A DNA stretch of 64,000 bases from Brachypodius melanocephalos (GCA_013398615.1 VZSR01001651.1:2700970-2764969); one strand, 5' to 3'; counted from the first letter of the stretch, positions 46,101 through 56,235 are shown. Program-made: numbers and translations. The notes: generated by a model from the sequence alone, not told the origin.

Positions 46101-49100
46101 TCCAAGCCATATACAGCTTTTAATCTGGAAAAATAATGCTGATTCTGTGAGGCCTTTTAGAGGAGTGCAGAAGCTGGATTCTTACAGGGAGAGAAATGGT
46201 CTAATGGCAATAGGGGCAGTTATTGGTGGTAACCAAAATATGCAGAGGAGTTGCAAGAAACAACCTAGCAATGTTTTTCATCTATATCCTTCATTAATGT
46301 GAGAGTTTTGAGTATTAAAGTTTTAAAAATTCTTGCATAGAGAATTCTTATACAGAAGTAAGAGGAATTTTCTTGATGGTGTCTCATTTTAATTGTCTGT
46401 GTTTCATTTCTCTCACATGCAATTGCAGGTGGTGAGCTTTATCCAGCGTTTACCTGGCTGCAAAGAACAAGCATCTGTGTTCAGGGAAGAGGTAAGTGGG
46501 GTGTGCCCAGACCCTGTGCTGCAGATCCCTGGAATTATGGCAGAGAGCTCAGACCTGCTCAGCCGTGTCATTGCAGAGCAGTGGCATTTAGGAGGCAGCC
46601 TCAGCATGGAGCTGAATTCCACCGTGGCTAATTGCATCCTGCTGCTTTAAATTTCCCCTGCAGTTCCAATCACAGAGCTTATGCTTAACATCCTGTCTTG
46701 GACTGTTGTGCCATGGGTTTGGCACTGCTCTAAAGATGCCCTGTTGGAATGGTTAGTGAGGCTCTCATCTGCTGCCTGTAACGAGGACATGTGCCTGCTT
46801 CTCCTGGGGAGCCTGGCAGGCGCAGGGTTTCCCAGGAATCGCTGGCTTCCCCCATGGGCCAGGGTGAGAGCAGGAGGGGAACCTTCCTTTTCAACAAGCA
46901 GAGTCTGAGAAGTCCCAGAGCCTGAGACTGTGTGAGGTGTGTCCTGTCAATACTGCCACAGGCTGGGCTCTGGTCCCATTCCTGATGTGTTCACCATGGC
47001 CTCTGAGAGACCTCCACAGACACAGGATGTGGTTGTCCTGGTTTTTGGCACAGCTCTATAGATGGATCACAGACAAGGATCTGTTGGGTGCTTCTGCTTC
47101 CACTTACACTGCAGGTATCACTTGGAGGTTCTTTAGGAGCCCCTGATGAATTTGCACAGATGCACCTTGTCCTGGACTCATCTCACAGTGTGGGCAGCTT
47201 GTGGGGTGGAAGTCTTCCCCTCTGTCCTGCCCAGGTTATTCCCAACCTGCAGAGCTCCCTCCAGCCATGGGCACCAGCATCAGAAGCATGTGGAGCTCCT
47301 GGAGTGAATCCAAAGGAGACCACAGAGGGCTGGAGCCCCTCTGCTCTGGAGCCAGGCTGGGAGAGCTGGAGGTGCTCACCTGGAGAAGGCTCCAGGGAGA
47401 GCTCAGGGCACCTTTCAGTCCCTAAGGGGGCTTCAGGAGAGCTGGAGAGGGACTTCAGATGAGGAGTGACAGGACAAGGGGCAATGGCCTTAACCTGAGG
47501 GAGGGTGGACATTAGAAAGAAGTTCCTCTCTGTGAGGGTGAGGAGACCCTGGCACAGGGTGCCCAGGGAAGCTGTGGCTACCCCATTCTGGAAGTGCCCA
47601 AGGCCAGGTTAGACAGGGTTTGGAGCACCCTTGTCTAGTGGAAAGTGTCCTGCCTATGGCAGGGGGTGGAACAAGATGAGCTTTAAAGTTCCTTCCAAAC
47701 CATCCCATGGTTCTGTGATTCTGTCCTCAGAGCTCTTGTGTGTGTCTGTAAGAGCTCCAGGGAAGGGCTGGAGTCACTTCTCCTTTGTGGCAGTGACTGG
47801 AAAGGGCAGGTCTGTAATCGCTGTCTGCTCCAGAGCTGGCTCCCTTTCAGGGGAAATGAGGCTGCAGTGCATTTTGTGGATTTATGGATCTGTATTTTGT
47901 TTTCCCTTGTTTTAAAACCTGCAGACACACACAAAATAAGAAGCAAAGGAAATAGAGGCTTGCAAAAAGCACTGTCCACAATATGACAATACAGTAGAGT
48001 ACTTGTGAACTGAATATAGTGGGAATAGTGAAATTTGTTCAAATGAACCCATCTTTCACTGTAGCTGAAATGTAAAAGGGATTTCTAGGGAAGGTATATT
48101 CAGAGGTGAGATATATCAGCAAATATCCTAATAAATCCAACCATTCTCAGTATTTTTTATTTCTCCTGGTCCTGAACACAGTGACTGCTTTCTGGTTCTG
48201 AGAGTGCCATAGCCACAGTCTGTTCTAATGCTTACTTTCTGCAGCCTCAAAAGTGTGATTCCCTATGCCAGATTTAGAGGGACTTGTGTTGTTTTTCCAG
48301 TTTATGCTCAAACCACATTGTCAATTTGAAATTAAAACCCTTTTAGCAGTTTGGCTTTGGCAAGAATGCAGGTGTGAGTGACGGGAGAGCTGAACTCCCC
48401 CACACTGTCCAGGATCAGCCTCCAAATGCTTCATGTCCAGGATAAATAAATCCCTTGCAGACTTCCCTTGGTGGGGGGCTGGAGGGGGATAAGTAACTGC
48501 TTACATTAGGAGCGAAGAGAACAAATTGTGCACAGGATTCTAAAACCCATCCAAATAAGATGGAACAAAGAAATTAATAATAAAGCACAGACTTGCTTCT
48601 AGGTCCAGTTCAGGGCAGGACTGTTTAAAATAAGCAAGTGTGAGGCAATGCAGTGAAAATTAAGCGTAGGAATAAATAATACTGGACACAAAACCATTTT
48701 GAAATGTAGGACTGTTTTCCAGCAGTTTTCTGCTCCTCTTGACTCTGTTATTTAATTTAAGCACACAGTCCCATTTGTTTCAAGCTATTTTTAACACATT
48801 CATTGCAGCAATGTAGACTTGAGGCAGCTTGAAAATAAGATTCAGGGATGTGGTGTGGCCATCTGTGGACTGGGAGCACTGCTGACCAGTTACTCCCAGT
48901 TACTTAAGTGGCAGGTTAAGTAACTTGCTGTGGGTCTTTTGTCTGGTGAGAGGTGGGAAAACTAAATCTCCTGGCTCCCAGCTCTTTGCTTTAATTATGT
49001 GTTCTCTGCGTTTACTCAGTGTTTCCTCTTTCCCAAGGCATTGACATCTGAAAATACTCTAGTTGGGAAGACTACAAAAATAGCAGAATTGTTATTCTGG

Positions 49101-49863
49101 TTGCGCTGAGTGTCCAGTGCTGTGTGCTGCACTGGTGAGCATCAAGTGAGAGGAGGAGACACTGTCAGTCTCTGTAAATGGACTTTAATGGAATAACTTA
49201 GGGAGACACATATTGTTTGTCTGTGTCCATTAATCTTTGGCTTCATCCCTGCAGCATTTGGGGTTTATATTAATTATATCTGTGTTGTCTCTGCGGATGT
49301 TCTTGCTCAAGTGAATTTTTAACCTTTTCCAGCAACAGTGTGTCATGATTTCACTTGCTGCTACCTACAGCATCCTGGATTTTCACATTTTCACACCTAA
49401 TCAAGTATATCTCCTTGTTGATGGATTAGGAGACTGTTTTTCCAGCCATATTGCATCTTGACAGTTTAGTCTGTATAGCATGTGGACTCATGGAATGGTT
49501 TGAGTTAGAAAGGCCCTTAAAGCTCATCTCATTCTACCTCTGACATGGGTGGGGCACCTGGAGCTTCTCCATATTTAGGGAAAGTGCTGTGAGATGAGGT
49601 CTGTGTCCCTTGGAAAGGGGACATCATGGGGTGTAGGGGCCACAACTAGGCAGGAATCCCAGAATGACCAGAAGTGGGAATCCTGCCTGTCCTTTGGTGG
49701 TTAATCCCTATCCTGTTCATGTTCCAATCTCCAGCAGATAGATGGCGAGGCCTTCCTGCTCCTCAAGCAAAACGACATTGTTAAAATACTCAGCATCAAG
49801 CTGGGCCCTGCCCTGAAGATCTACAATGCCATCCTCATGTTCAAGTCTGCAGAAGACAACTGA
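22142..49863 (+). CDS. L3MBTL-family gene: three MBT repeats, C2HC zinc finger, SAM domain
   Basis: L3MBTL proteins are nuclear chromatin readers that bind mono- and dimethyl-lysine on histones, compact nucleosomes and repress transcription. Nineteen GT-AG exons join in consistent phase to 2031 nt (676 residues, taking ATG 22142, with A at -3 and G at +4). In order: basic NLS-like RRLRRKRR at 46-53 and acidic DSEDEEE at 57-63; MBT1 about 97-199; MBT2 about 205-306; MBT3 about 313-412; C2HC finger with C422, C427, H441, C447; a Ser/Glu-rich linker about 450-557; SAM about 605-671; end ...SAEDN. The MBT2 methyl-lysine pocket is intact (D246, N249, F270, W273, Y277). The body looks closest to L3MBTL3 and L3MBTL1, but it fits neither fully. 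No FCS zinc finger was found, so the N-terminus may be incomplete. It lies downstream of SRSF4 on the same strand. Poly(A) signal at 50249. It is probably a distinct family member rather than L3MBTL1 or L3MBTL3 itself. Confidence 0.88.
22448..22608 (+). CDS. L3MBTL-like N-terminal exon, basic/acidic
   Basis: It encodes residues 16-69, with a basic cluster PVRRLRRKRRLP (likely nuclear localisation) followed by an acidic DSEDEEENTYEDE holding a casein kinase 2-type serine. The acceptor is CTATCAG|AGAC and the donor GATGAG|GTAAAT. Similar basic/acidic sequence precedes the MBT repeats in L3MBTL1 and L3MBTL3. Confidence 0.75.
23943..24000 (+). CDS. L3MBTL-like exon, basic linker
   Basis: It encodes EKNKSNNMKSRRNTKPIKQ, a basic linker ahead of MBT1. 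The acceptor is TGTGTCTAG|GAGA and the donor CAAG|GTGAGC. Enters phase 0, leaves phase +1, matching both neighbours. Confidence 0.75.
25019..25107 (+). CDS. L3MBTL-like exon, start of MBT1
   Basis: It encodes LSGKKKVWNWSSYLEEEQ and continues to KLFRE, the N-terminal arm of the first MBT repeat. The donor GAG|GTTGGC is weaker than its neighbours, but the LFRE|YQSF junction matches the family (LFKE|HQSF as I recall L3MBTL3). Confidence 0.9.
26258..26362 (+). CDS. L3MBTL-like exon, MBT1 core part 1
   Basis: It encodes YQSFPQGRNGFKVGMKLEGV and continues to LTVAE, in 35 whole codons. The acceptor is CCCCTCACAG|TATC and the donor GAG|GTAGTT. Confidence 0.95.
26690..26757. repeat. Short tandem repeat of GTTGATAGGCATAAAA
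   Basis: Three clear copies and one partial copy of a 16-base unit, two of them separated by TCTGG, within an intron of the L3MBTL-like gene. Confidence 0.85.
27034..27169 (+). CDS. L3MBTL-like exon, MBT1 core part 2
   Basis: It encodes VQGYRMRLHFDGYPECYDFW and continues through IHPVGWCEKT to PPKG, completing the MBT1 barrel. The acceptor is CACTGTAG|GTCC and the donor AAAG|GTATAA. Leaves phase +1. Confidence 0.95.
27628..27719 (+). CDS. L3MBTL-like exon, MBT1-MBT2 junction
   Basis: It encodes FKEGEFNWTSYLKSCKAQAA and continues to SLFKTLSS, the arm of MBT2. The acceptor is TTCCTAG|GTTT and the donor AGT|GTAAGT. Confidence 0.95.
28671..28822 (+). CDS. L3MBTL-like exon, MBT2 pocket
   Basis: It encodes the methyl-lysine-binding repeat: LEAVDKKNPS supplies D246 and N249, and HFDNWDESYDYW supplies cage residues F270, W273 and Y277. 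The acceptor is CTCACTCAG|CCTG and the donor TG|GTAAAA, within the Trp codon. Confidence 0.95.
29085..29373 (+). mobile_element. CR1 LINE fragment
   Basis: It includes GGACAGGACAAGGGGAATGG, GGCTCTGGCACAGGGTGCCC, GCTGTGGCTGCCCCTGGATC and ATGGGCTTTAAGGTCCCTTC, standard CR1 3' sequence. It sits in the intron between the two MBT2 exons. Confidence 0.92.
29591..29667 (+). CDS. L3MBTL-like exon, end of MBT2
   Basis: It encodes CETSSPYIRPVGYCQETGIP and continues to TTPPG. The family's usual HPVGWC is RPVGYC here. The acceptor is TGATTCAG|GTGT and the donor CTG|GTAGGT. Confidence 0.95.
29983..30105 (-). mobile_element. CR1 3' end fragment
   Basis: ATCACAGAAGACTCTGTGTT then GGAAGGACCCATAATAATCA and TCAAGTCCAACCCTTAAGTG is the reverse-complement terminus of a CR1 subfamily. 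Confidence 0.75.
31180..31265 (+). CDS. L3MBTL-like exon, arm of MBT3
   Basis: It encodes HRDSKAFSWEKYLEETNSQA and continues to VRAFKM. The acceptor is TTTTTTCAG|GACA. The donor ATG|GTGGGT at 31266 keeps phase 0; the GTAATT four bases on would break the frame. Confidence 0.95.
34168..34790 (-). mobile_element. CR1 LINE fragment, about 0.6 kb
   Basis: It begins ACATCACAGAATAGTCAGGT and continues with CTCCCTGGCCAGCTGTTCCA, AAGTTCTTTCTCATGTTGAG, GTGGAACTTACTGTGTTTTA and CCTGTCACTGGGCCCTGCTG, all reverse-complement CR1. The insertion lies about 125 bases before the MBT3 exon at 34915. Near 34733 a short CTCTGATTTTA duplication occurs. Confidence 0.88.
34915..35025 (+). CDS. L3MBTL-like exon, MBT3 part 1
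   Basis: It encodes RPPHGFQVNTKLEAVDRRNP and continues to IIDKDNYRIK in 37 whole codons. The acceptor is CTTCCAG|CGTC and the donor AAG|GTATGA. A minus-strand CR1 insertion lies just upstream in the intron. Confidence 0.95.
36136..36250 (+). CDS. L3MBTL-like exon, MBT3 part 2
   Basis: It encodes IHFDGWDHHYDFWVDADSPD and continues through IHPVGWCDKTGHALQIPL. The acceptor is TTTCAG|ATAC and the donor CTAG|GTAAAT. The next intron is only 100 bases long. Confidence 0.95.
36351..36450 (+). CDS. L3MBTL-like exon, C2HC zinc finger part 1
   Basis: It encodes the acidic link AEDPEEAVGQ and then CPTPGCQGIGHIRGPRYGTH, the first three ligands of the family's C2HC finger. The acceptor is CTCTCAG|GTGC and the donor ACAC|GTATGT. 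Confidence 0.93.
36476..36520. repeat. (AAC/AAT)n microsatellite
   Basis: Trinucleotide run ACAACAACAATAGTAATAAT and so on in the intron after the zinc-finger exon. Confidence 0.9.
37265..37441 (+). CDS. L3MBTL-like exon, zinc finger part 2 and linker
   Basis: It begins TLVGCPYSVVNLSRENLLQD, giving the last Cys ligand, then a low-complexity linker ending GESSQGDSSQS. The acceptor is ATCACAG|CTTA and the donor CCAG|GTGAGC. Confidence 0.88.
38776..38907 (+). CDS. L3MBTL-like exon, Ser/Glu-rich linker
   Basis: It encodes KSAPESEKWCQSSIHTPSEQ and continues to SADIKATPK, with phase +2 on both sides (132 bases, skippable in frame). The acceptor is TCTTTCCAG|AAAA and the donor AAAC|GTAAAC. Position and phase support it; homology is weak. 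Confidence 0.7.
39457..39491 (+). CDS. L3MBTL-like short exon before the SAM region
   Basis: This is a 35-base exon encoding QEKAHAGDDGN. It was chosen over the acceptor at 39406 because only this start leaves phase +1, which the next exon requires. The acceptor is GATTCCACAG|TCAA and the donor ATG|GTAGTT. Confidence 0.55.
41716..41882 (+). CDS. L3MBTL-like exon, pre-SAM helix region
   Basis: It encodes PDLDLQQALHQSIFMPSLAS and continues through WEQHCRLLPEVSGLTAKQVA to KWTVEE. This closely follows the conserved stretch preceding the SAM domain in L3MBTL1. The acceptor is CCTTTTCCAG|GCCC and the donor GAG|GTGAGT. Confidence 0.93.
42825..42965. repeat. G/T-rich low-complexity tract
   Basis: About 140 bases of GTTTT/GTTG-type sequence, with runs of seven or more T, between the two SAM-region exons. 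Confidence 0.9.
45715..45905 (-). mobile_element. Possible degraded CR1 fragment
   Basis: ATTCCAAATGTTAACAGATT then TAGAAAGGTTTTCCCTGATG resembles a reverse-complement CR1 5' segment, but it is too diverged to be sure. Confidence 0.35.
46429..46491 (+). CDS. L3MBTL-like exon, SAM part 1
   Basis: It has 21 whole codons, VVSFIQRLPGCKEQASVFRE then E, the first helices of the SAM domain. The acceptor is ATTGCAG|GTGG and the donor GAG|GTAAGT. Confidence 0.95.
47255..47725 (+). mobile_element. CR1 LINE fragment
   Basis: It contains GGAGCCCCTCTGCTCTGGAG, GTGAGGAGACCCTGGCACAG, GGGAAGCTGTGGCTACCCCA and the TTCTGTGATTCTGT end, in the intron before the last exon of the L3MBTL-like gene. Confidence 0.92.
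49485..49600 (-). mobile_element. CR1 3' end fragment
   Basis: CTCATGGAATGGTTTGAGTT then AGAAAGGCCCTTAAAGCTCA and TCTCATTCTACC is a reverse-complement CR1 terminus, 135-250 bases before the final exon. Confidence 0.75.
49735..49863 (+). CDS. L3MBTL-like last coding exon, SAM part 2 and stop
   Basis: It encodes QIDGEAFLLLKQNDIVKILS and continues through IKLGPALKIYNAILMFKSAE to DN, with TGA at 49861-49863. The SAM core matches L3MBTL3 very closely as I remember it. The acceptor is a tandem CAGCAG, so Gln635 may be optional. Confidence 0.95.
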   Translation, partial: QIDGEAFLLLKQNDIVKILSIKLGPALKIYNAILMFKSAEDN

Positions 49864-50275
49864 GAAGAGGCCTTTGGCAGATCCAGGAGGAATTAACAGG
49901 GAATGGATCGTCAGCTGTGAGCATTACACAGGTGGATTGGGACTCGGATGTATTTTAAGTAGAATTTAGTAAAAATGGGTTGAGGTTATAAAAATCCTGC
50001 CACGGTCTGGAATATGGGGCAGCTTCACTTCCAAGAAGAGGATATTATTATATTTTGTAATTGATTTTGGTTTTGATATATCAATCTCTTTTTGAGATGG
50101 AGAAGAAACCTCCAGTTCTAAGGGGAATCCAGGGTAGCACTGGTGGAGCCGCAGAGCAAAAAGAAAGTTTTGAGTAAAACTGGCTTTGTGTCCAGTGGTA
50201 GTGCCTGAAAGACTGAGTGATCACCAGTGGGATTAATGTGTTCTGTGTAATAAAAGAGAGAGGAAAAAGATGCAC
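49864..50275 (+). other. 3' UTR and poly(A) signal of the L3MBTL-like gene
   Basis: Non-coding sequence follows the stop codon, with AATAAA at 50249-50254 in the context TGTGTAATAAAAGAG, about 390 bases downstream. It is the first canonical signal after the stop. Confidence 0.75.
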
Positions 50276-53200
50276 TTCAAAGTAACTCCCCCGTATCCTT
50301 CACTGCTGTGACTCAGGAGCTGACCTTTTCAGGACTGATTTTGAAATTCCAGTTTTTCCTACTGGTTGTTGTGATACCCTTGGCTGCTGAGCTGCTTACA
50401 CTCCGGCAGGAAGGGAGCACGGACTTCCATCTGGGATGACATGCACTGGTTTTGCCAGCAAGCAAAATGTCCTCATTCCTGTCATTCCTTCTAAGGAGGC
50501 AGGGGCAGTGCAGGTGGGTTTGGGTAGGCAAAGATCCCATTAGGACATCTGCTGCTGGAGACAGATGTATTTTAGCTGTAATTCTCCCATCAGTGCTTTT
50601 GTGCAGCTCTTTCTGGGCCAGGAACATCTTCTGGCAAAATGGCACAATCAGGAACACTTGGGGATTGGTGTGTGTTTGTTCTTGCCCTCTCCACTGCCAG
50701 CCAAATGCTGGGAATAGGAGTTGGAAAGCCAGCAGTGGCCAGAGTGTGTGTGTAAACAGATTTCCTAGAATGAAATGGCTTTTCTCTTGAACCATCCAAA
50801 CTGATGAATGTGCTTTGGCCTTCTCCCCTTGAGGTAGACTTTGGTGTGTTCTGCCAGGGAGCTGAAGGGCAGGGCAGCAGCTCCTCTGCCTCTTGGAGGG
50901 GGCAGGCAGAGCACACAGGGATGTGAGATTGGAGAGGAATCAGGATTTAAACAGAAAAAGGGGGGAACAGTTACTTCCCAAAAGAGAGAGAGCTGCTGTG
51001 TGTGGGGAGAGGAGTGGAGCCTGGGGCTGTGTTGCTGCACATGCAGCCTGTGGTCTCCTGGGTGGCAGCACGGCTTTCTGCTCCAGCAGAGCCAGTTTAA
51101 GGAGCATGCCTATGGACATCCTGGCTGGGGGTTTCCACACGGGTCCTTCCCAAGCTCCTGTCCCCGTGGAAGCCCTGACAGACACAGTGAGTCCCGCTGG
51201 GCTCCACTCAGTGTTCCCACTTACTGCTGGCAGCACCAGCTTGTGGCTCTCCCTCTGGCCACTCTTCCTGATGGCTGTTTGGCTGTTCTAGAGCCAACTC
51301 AGCTCAGGCAGCCCTTGCAGCCCCTCATCCATAGCTGCCAGGCTGATTCCTGTGTGTGGGAGCCCTTGGGAGCTCTGAGGATGTGACCTAGTACTGCCAA
51401 AAGCAGGTTCTGCCCTCAGCCTCTGCCAGGCTGTGTGGGTGTCTCAGGGCATTGCATGGTGATGTAATCCATCCACAGGCACCTCAAACTCCCTTGGCAT
51501 CTCTGCCACCGGCATGGCTTCCCAGGAGCTGTCAGGAACAGAGCGAACACGCTGTCCATGACTGTGTGCTGACACAAGGAACACACTTGTTCCCCCTTCC
51601 TGCATCACCCACATCCTTTGTCCAACCCTCCTGCTGCTGAGAAGGCTCTTGTGACTTTTCTGAAGCAGAAGGTTCCTTAAATTTTTTTAATAGAATCTGC
51701 ACCACTGAAGCCATTCAGTCCTGGAATAATATTTACAGCAGTTTGTTTTCGTATTTTTTTAATAAAAATTTAAGGAGTTTAAACCTTCACAGAGAAGACA
51801 CAGATTTGGTGGGATATTTAATAGCTGAACCATTAAATATCAGCCAGGCAGCTGCAGGGGAGAAATTTATAGGACTAGGCAAGGGGTAAATTTAGTCTAA
51901 TAAAATACATATTTAGTATTATATTCACCAAAGAGTCACATTTCTTTATCCCACTCTGCACATCCAGTGTCAGCACTAAGACTTGAATTGTAAGTGGCAT
52001 GTCCTGGCCTCTGACAGAACTCGCCTTCTGGGCAAAGCAAAATTGTTTCTTGACAACCAGAAGAGAGGATCCAGAGCTGGGCTGTTTTATTCCTGGCTCT
52101 CCACTGACTTGCTAAATAACCCTGAGCCCTTCGTTGCCCCATTTTCCCCCTCTGTGACACCCAGCCAGGCAGGGCAAGTGCAATTTTGCGTTTTTCTTGT
52201 TCCAAGCAAGCAGGTCCTGCTAGATTTTCAGTTTCACATCCTTCCTTTGGGAGCCTGAGTTGGGGGACAGCAGATTGCCTCTAGCAATAAACCAAAATAT
52301 AATATTAATTCAATTTCTTTCACTATATATAGATGGAGGATGAAGAGAATCGGTTAAACAAGCAATGAGATTCTAGTCAGTGAAATTATTCAAACAGAAG
52401 AGAAATCTTTAATCCTTGGGGCTTCCAAGCCAGCTGGATCAAAGAGGAAAATGTGTACTTGGAGGTTGTTCAGTGACAGCCAGCACAGTGCTTTCAGCAG
52501 GGGGGAAGGAGGAACCTCTTAGGGATGGAAGAAGGAGGAATGTGCTTCTTGTGCCTTTTTTTGTAATCTGATAATTGTCTTTGCAGAGCAAGCAAGAATG
52601 TGCTCACATCTATTACCCACTCCTTTCCCAAATATAGCTGTATTCCAGTAAAATCCGGCAACTTCACAGGACAAAAAGACTTCCAGTGTCTTCACTGGAC
52701 ACATTTAAAACTCCCTGATATTTACAAGATAGGAAAAAACTGAACCAGCTCATCTTTTAGCCCCATAACTTAGGAATTCGTCAGTTGCTGGTGCCATTCC
52801 ACTTGTGTCAGGGAGTGCTGCTTTCCGCCGTGTCTCGGTGAGTTGTTGCTGCTGCCTGTCCAAACTCTGCTCTGCCTGTTCCCAGTCCTGCTCCAGGCCT
52901 GTGCCATGACCAGGGCTCTGCAGAGGCCTTTGGTTATCTGATGCCTTGTGTCATTTGAAACATGCACTTTGAAGCAAAAATACAAAAGTTGTGGCTCTCT
53001 GGGGAGCAAAACTGAGGCTGGTTAATGTCAGCTGGGATTGGGAGGATTTCTTGTCTGCTGGATGTCAGCAGGAACCAGTTGTTGGCCCAGCTGAACCCAG
53101 GAGTCTCTTAGCAGTACAGATATATTCCTTAGAAGCAACTGAGAGCTGTGACAAGTTCCCATGGACCAGCAGTGCAATTGGGAATTTCCAGTTCTCAAGA

Positions 53201-54065
53201 TCTTATTCCTGGCTATGTTTTTGTTCCCTTATCGCTGTTTTTGAAATTCAAAGCAATCAAATTTTTTCTCCTTTTCTCCTTTTCTCCTCGGCTGGGAGTC
53301 GTGTTAAATTTTTTTCTGTGCCATCACCAACAATCATCCTCATAATCCAGTAGCAGCAAATTTCAGCTCTGTGTAATGAATCACATTAAAGTTGGACAGG
53401 AGTGTTTGGCGTTGCCGACAGCAAAACTCCACAGCCAAAGGAAAAGCCCAACGCTCGGCCTAGGGATAAGCCAGTTCAGCTGCACAAGATTTCCTGCCTG
53501 CTACTTTTATGTCCTGCTTAGGGATATATACCACAGAGAGCTTTAAAGTTTTTGACATCTCCCCCATCATGTGATGAGCCAGCTTATTTTGGAGATTCCT
53601 GTTACTTGTACTGGAAGCACATGCAGGGGAATGGAGCAGGGGCTCAGCTCAGCCTCAGAAATGTCTGCCTGTTTTAAACCAAATACTTGACCTTTTCGAC
53701 ACTAGCCATGACCTTGCACTCCACCGATGCTTTCCTCTGGAAATGTGAATAAAATTAATATAAGTTCACATCTGGTTTGTTTCTTCTGTGTGTGGGACTG
53801 ACCTCAGCAGTGCTCAGGGAGACAGGGGGCTGGCTGCCCAGGAGGGCTGGCACTGGGAGGACTTGGTCATCACATTGTTGTCCTTCCCCAAACCTAAACC
53901 TGGCAGTCACAACACAAGGCAGCGTCTTCATTTTTATCTCTTTTGTCTGTATCTCTTATCTCTGTACTTGAGCACTCCTTGATGTATTTACAAGACAGCA
54001 CTGGCTGCTGCAGCTGCGCCTGATCCCCAATTCCTCACTCTCCTCTGCTGCTGTCAGGTTTTAAT

Positions 54066-54290
54066 CATAGAATCCTGGGATGATTTGGGATGGAAGGGGG
54101 CCTCCCCATCGTCCCAGGGAACAATTCCTTCCCAATATCCTATCCATCCCTGCCCTCTGGCAGTTGGGAAGCCATTCCCTGTGTCCTGTCCCTCCAGTCC
54201 CTTGTCCAAAGTCCCTCTCTGGTTCTCCCAGAGACCCCATAGGCACTAGAAGGCTCATGGTTTCCTCTTGGATTCCTTAATCCCTCATGG
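54066..54290 (-). mobile_element. CR1 LINE fragment
   Basis: ATAGAATCCTGGGATGATTT, AACAATTCCTTCCCAATATC and TCCAGTCCCTTGTCCAAAGT are reverse-complement CR1. It ends near a local duplication of CTCATGGTTTCCT (about 54256 and 54285). Confidence 0.85.
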
Positions 54291-56235
54291 TTTCCTATCA
54301 CAAACAATCCCAGAACTCTTCACCTCCTTAAAGCAGCTCCCGAAGTTGCGTTTTTAACTAAAACTAGCAAGAACTTGTTCTCAGTATGAATCTGTGTTAG
54401 AACTCTGCATTTTGGGGTCAGTCTGTTTTCCCTTTCCTTGATGCTCCCCTGAGCTTCTTCACTGTGTCCATAACCATGATGATTACCTTACCTGTTTCTG
54501 CTCTAATCATAATTAGCGGATAAATTGCAAACCATTCTCTAATGTGCCCCAAAATGAGACGTTGAACTTTTCCTCCTGCTCCTCCCCAGGTGTGTCTGGA
54601 GCTGCACCTGCAGCAGGTCACGCGCCCAGGGACAGAGAGGCCCGGGCCACACTGCCAGCTGAGCTTTGCAAACCTTCTGAAACTAAAAATATTGGGGAGT
54701 TGGCTCCCCTCCATAATTTCTAAACTATCCTATCTTCGAGATAAACATTCCCTCTCATTGGTTTTTCCCTTCCAACGTTTTTGCTTCTATTTAAACTGTG
54801 GCATGTTTGCTTTTGTTACTGTGATCGGATTCCCGGTCTGGGGAGCTGAGCTGCTTGGAGCAGGCTCAGGAACATCAAATGCTGGTCTGTACTCTTGTTG
54901 GTTCCCTTGGGGCTGTGCTGGGTCGTGTGGCTGTGTCCTTGCCCTTTGGAGATCTGAGTTTCTCCACAGCAGCAATTTTTTTCCCCCATGATTTTGATGG
55001 AGAAGTTTGAGCAGAGCAAGGAGCATCAATCACCCAAATGGCTGATTGCATTTGCAGATTATTCTGCTCAGGCAAACATGGATTTTTTTTGTCCCAAGTC
55101 ATATTTCTCCTTGGGCAGGGAAAACCTGTGGTTGATCTTTTTGCCTACTCAAGTTATTCTTTCAGCCCTGGCCATGCTCTGTGGAACTGGTTTGTCCCTT
55201 GTGCCAAGACCCATCACACGATGCTCAGTGGGGTGTGCAAACCCACTGGAGGGACTGTAGGGGTCTCTCATTTTAACCTGCTGTTAGCTATGGGTGTACA
55301 AGGAGGGGAGTACAGACCCCAGCTCTCTTTCTCACACTGGCTGGATCCTGTACCACCCTGGTTTCCACAACAAACCTCATCTGACAACCTAAAATTCTCA
55401 AATCCTACAATTTTCTCAGGAGCAGGAACTGTAAAGACAAACCACTGCACTCTCCTGACAGCACAACCCAGTGGGAAGAAGGATATGGGGATGGATGGAG
55501 AGGGAACCTACTGTGTCCATCCTGCACTCTGCAGCTGACAGGGAAATTCCAGCTTCAGGAGAAAAAGAGAGTGGTGGCATTAGAGAAAAACTGAGTGTTG
55601 GAGGGGTTAAAGAGAGTTGCTGTGCTCTGCCCAGCCAGCTGCAGAAGTGCCAGACCTTTCCCAAATTGCATTCCACTATTTATTGACTTTGCCTGTCACT
55701 TCCCCTAATATTTTCTTCTCCTTGCCACCATGTACAGCCTCAGCTTATTAATTGCCCCATGACACTTTCTTCTCTCTACATTCTTCACCATCCAGACACT
55801 TCTAATGTAAGCAAGATATTTTTTGGAGTTGGATACATTTGCTACTGGAACATTTCCAGCTGCTTCTTTAAAAAGTGTGCTGAAGGCCTTTGCAGAAAGG
55901 TATCAGTGCCAGAGCCCCCAGAGGTGCTGGCTTTCCCCCAGGAAACCCCTTCCCACCCACTCATCCTGGACCAGGGCGCTGGTGCCTTCAATCATGTGCT
56001 TTGTCCTCAAAAAAAGGGTTCTGGCTTCACCATCATTTAACCTGGTGCCCTCATATATCATCAGCAGTGGGTCCTTTTGGGGCCACAGAGTGGCTTTTTG
56101 CAGCAAGGCTGGTTGGAGGAGCTTTTTAAACCAGAGCATTGTCCGTGTCCCTTTCAGCACTTGGGTAGACTCAGACTCCCCGGGTGTTCAGAAATGCTTC
56201 CAAAACATCGTTCCAAACTGAGGTGTGTAGCAGCG

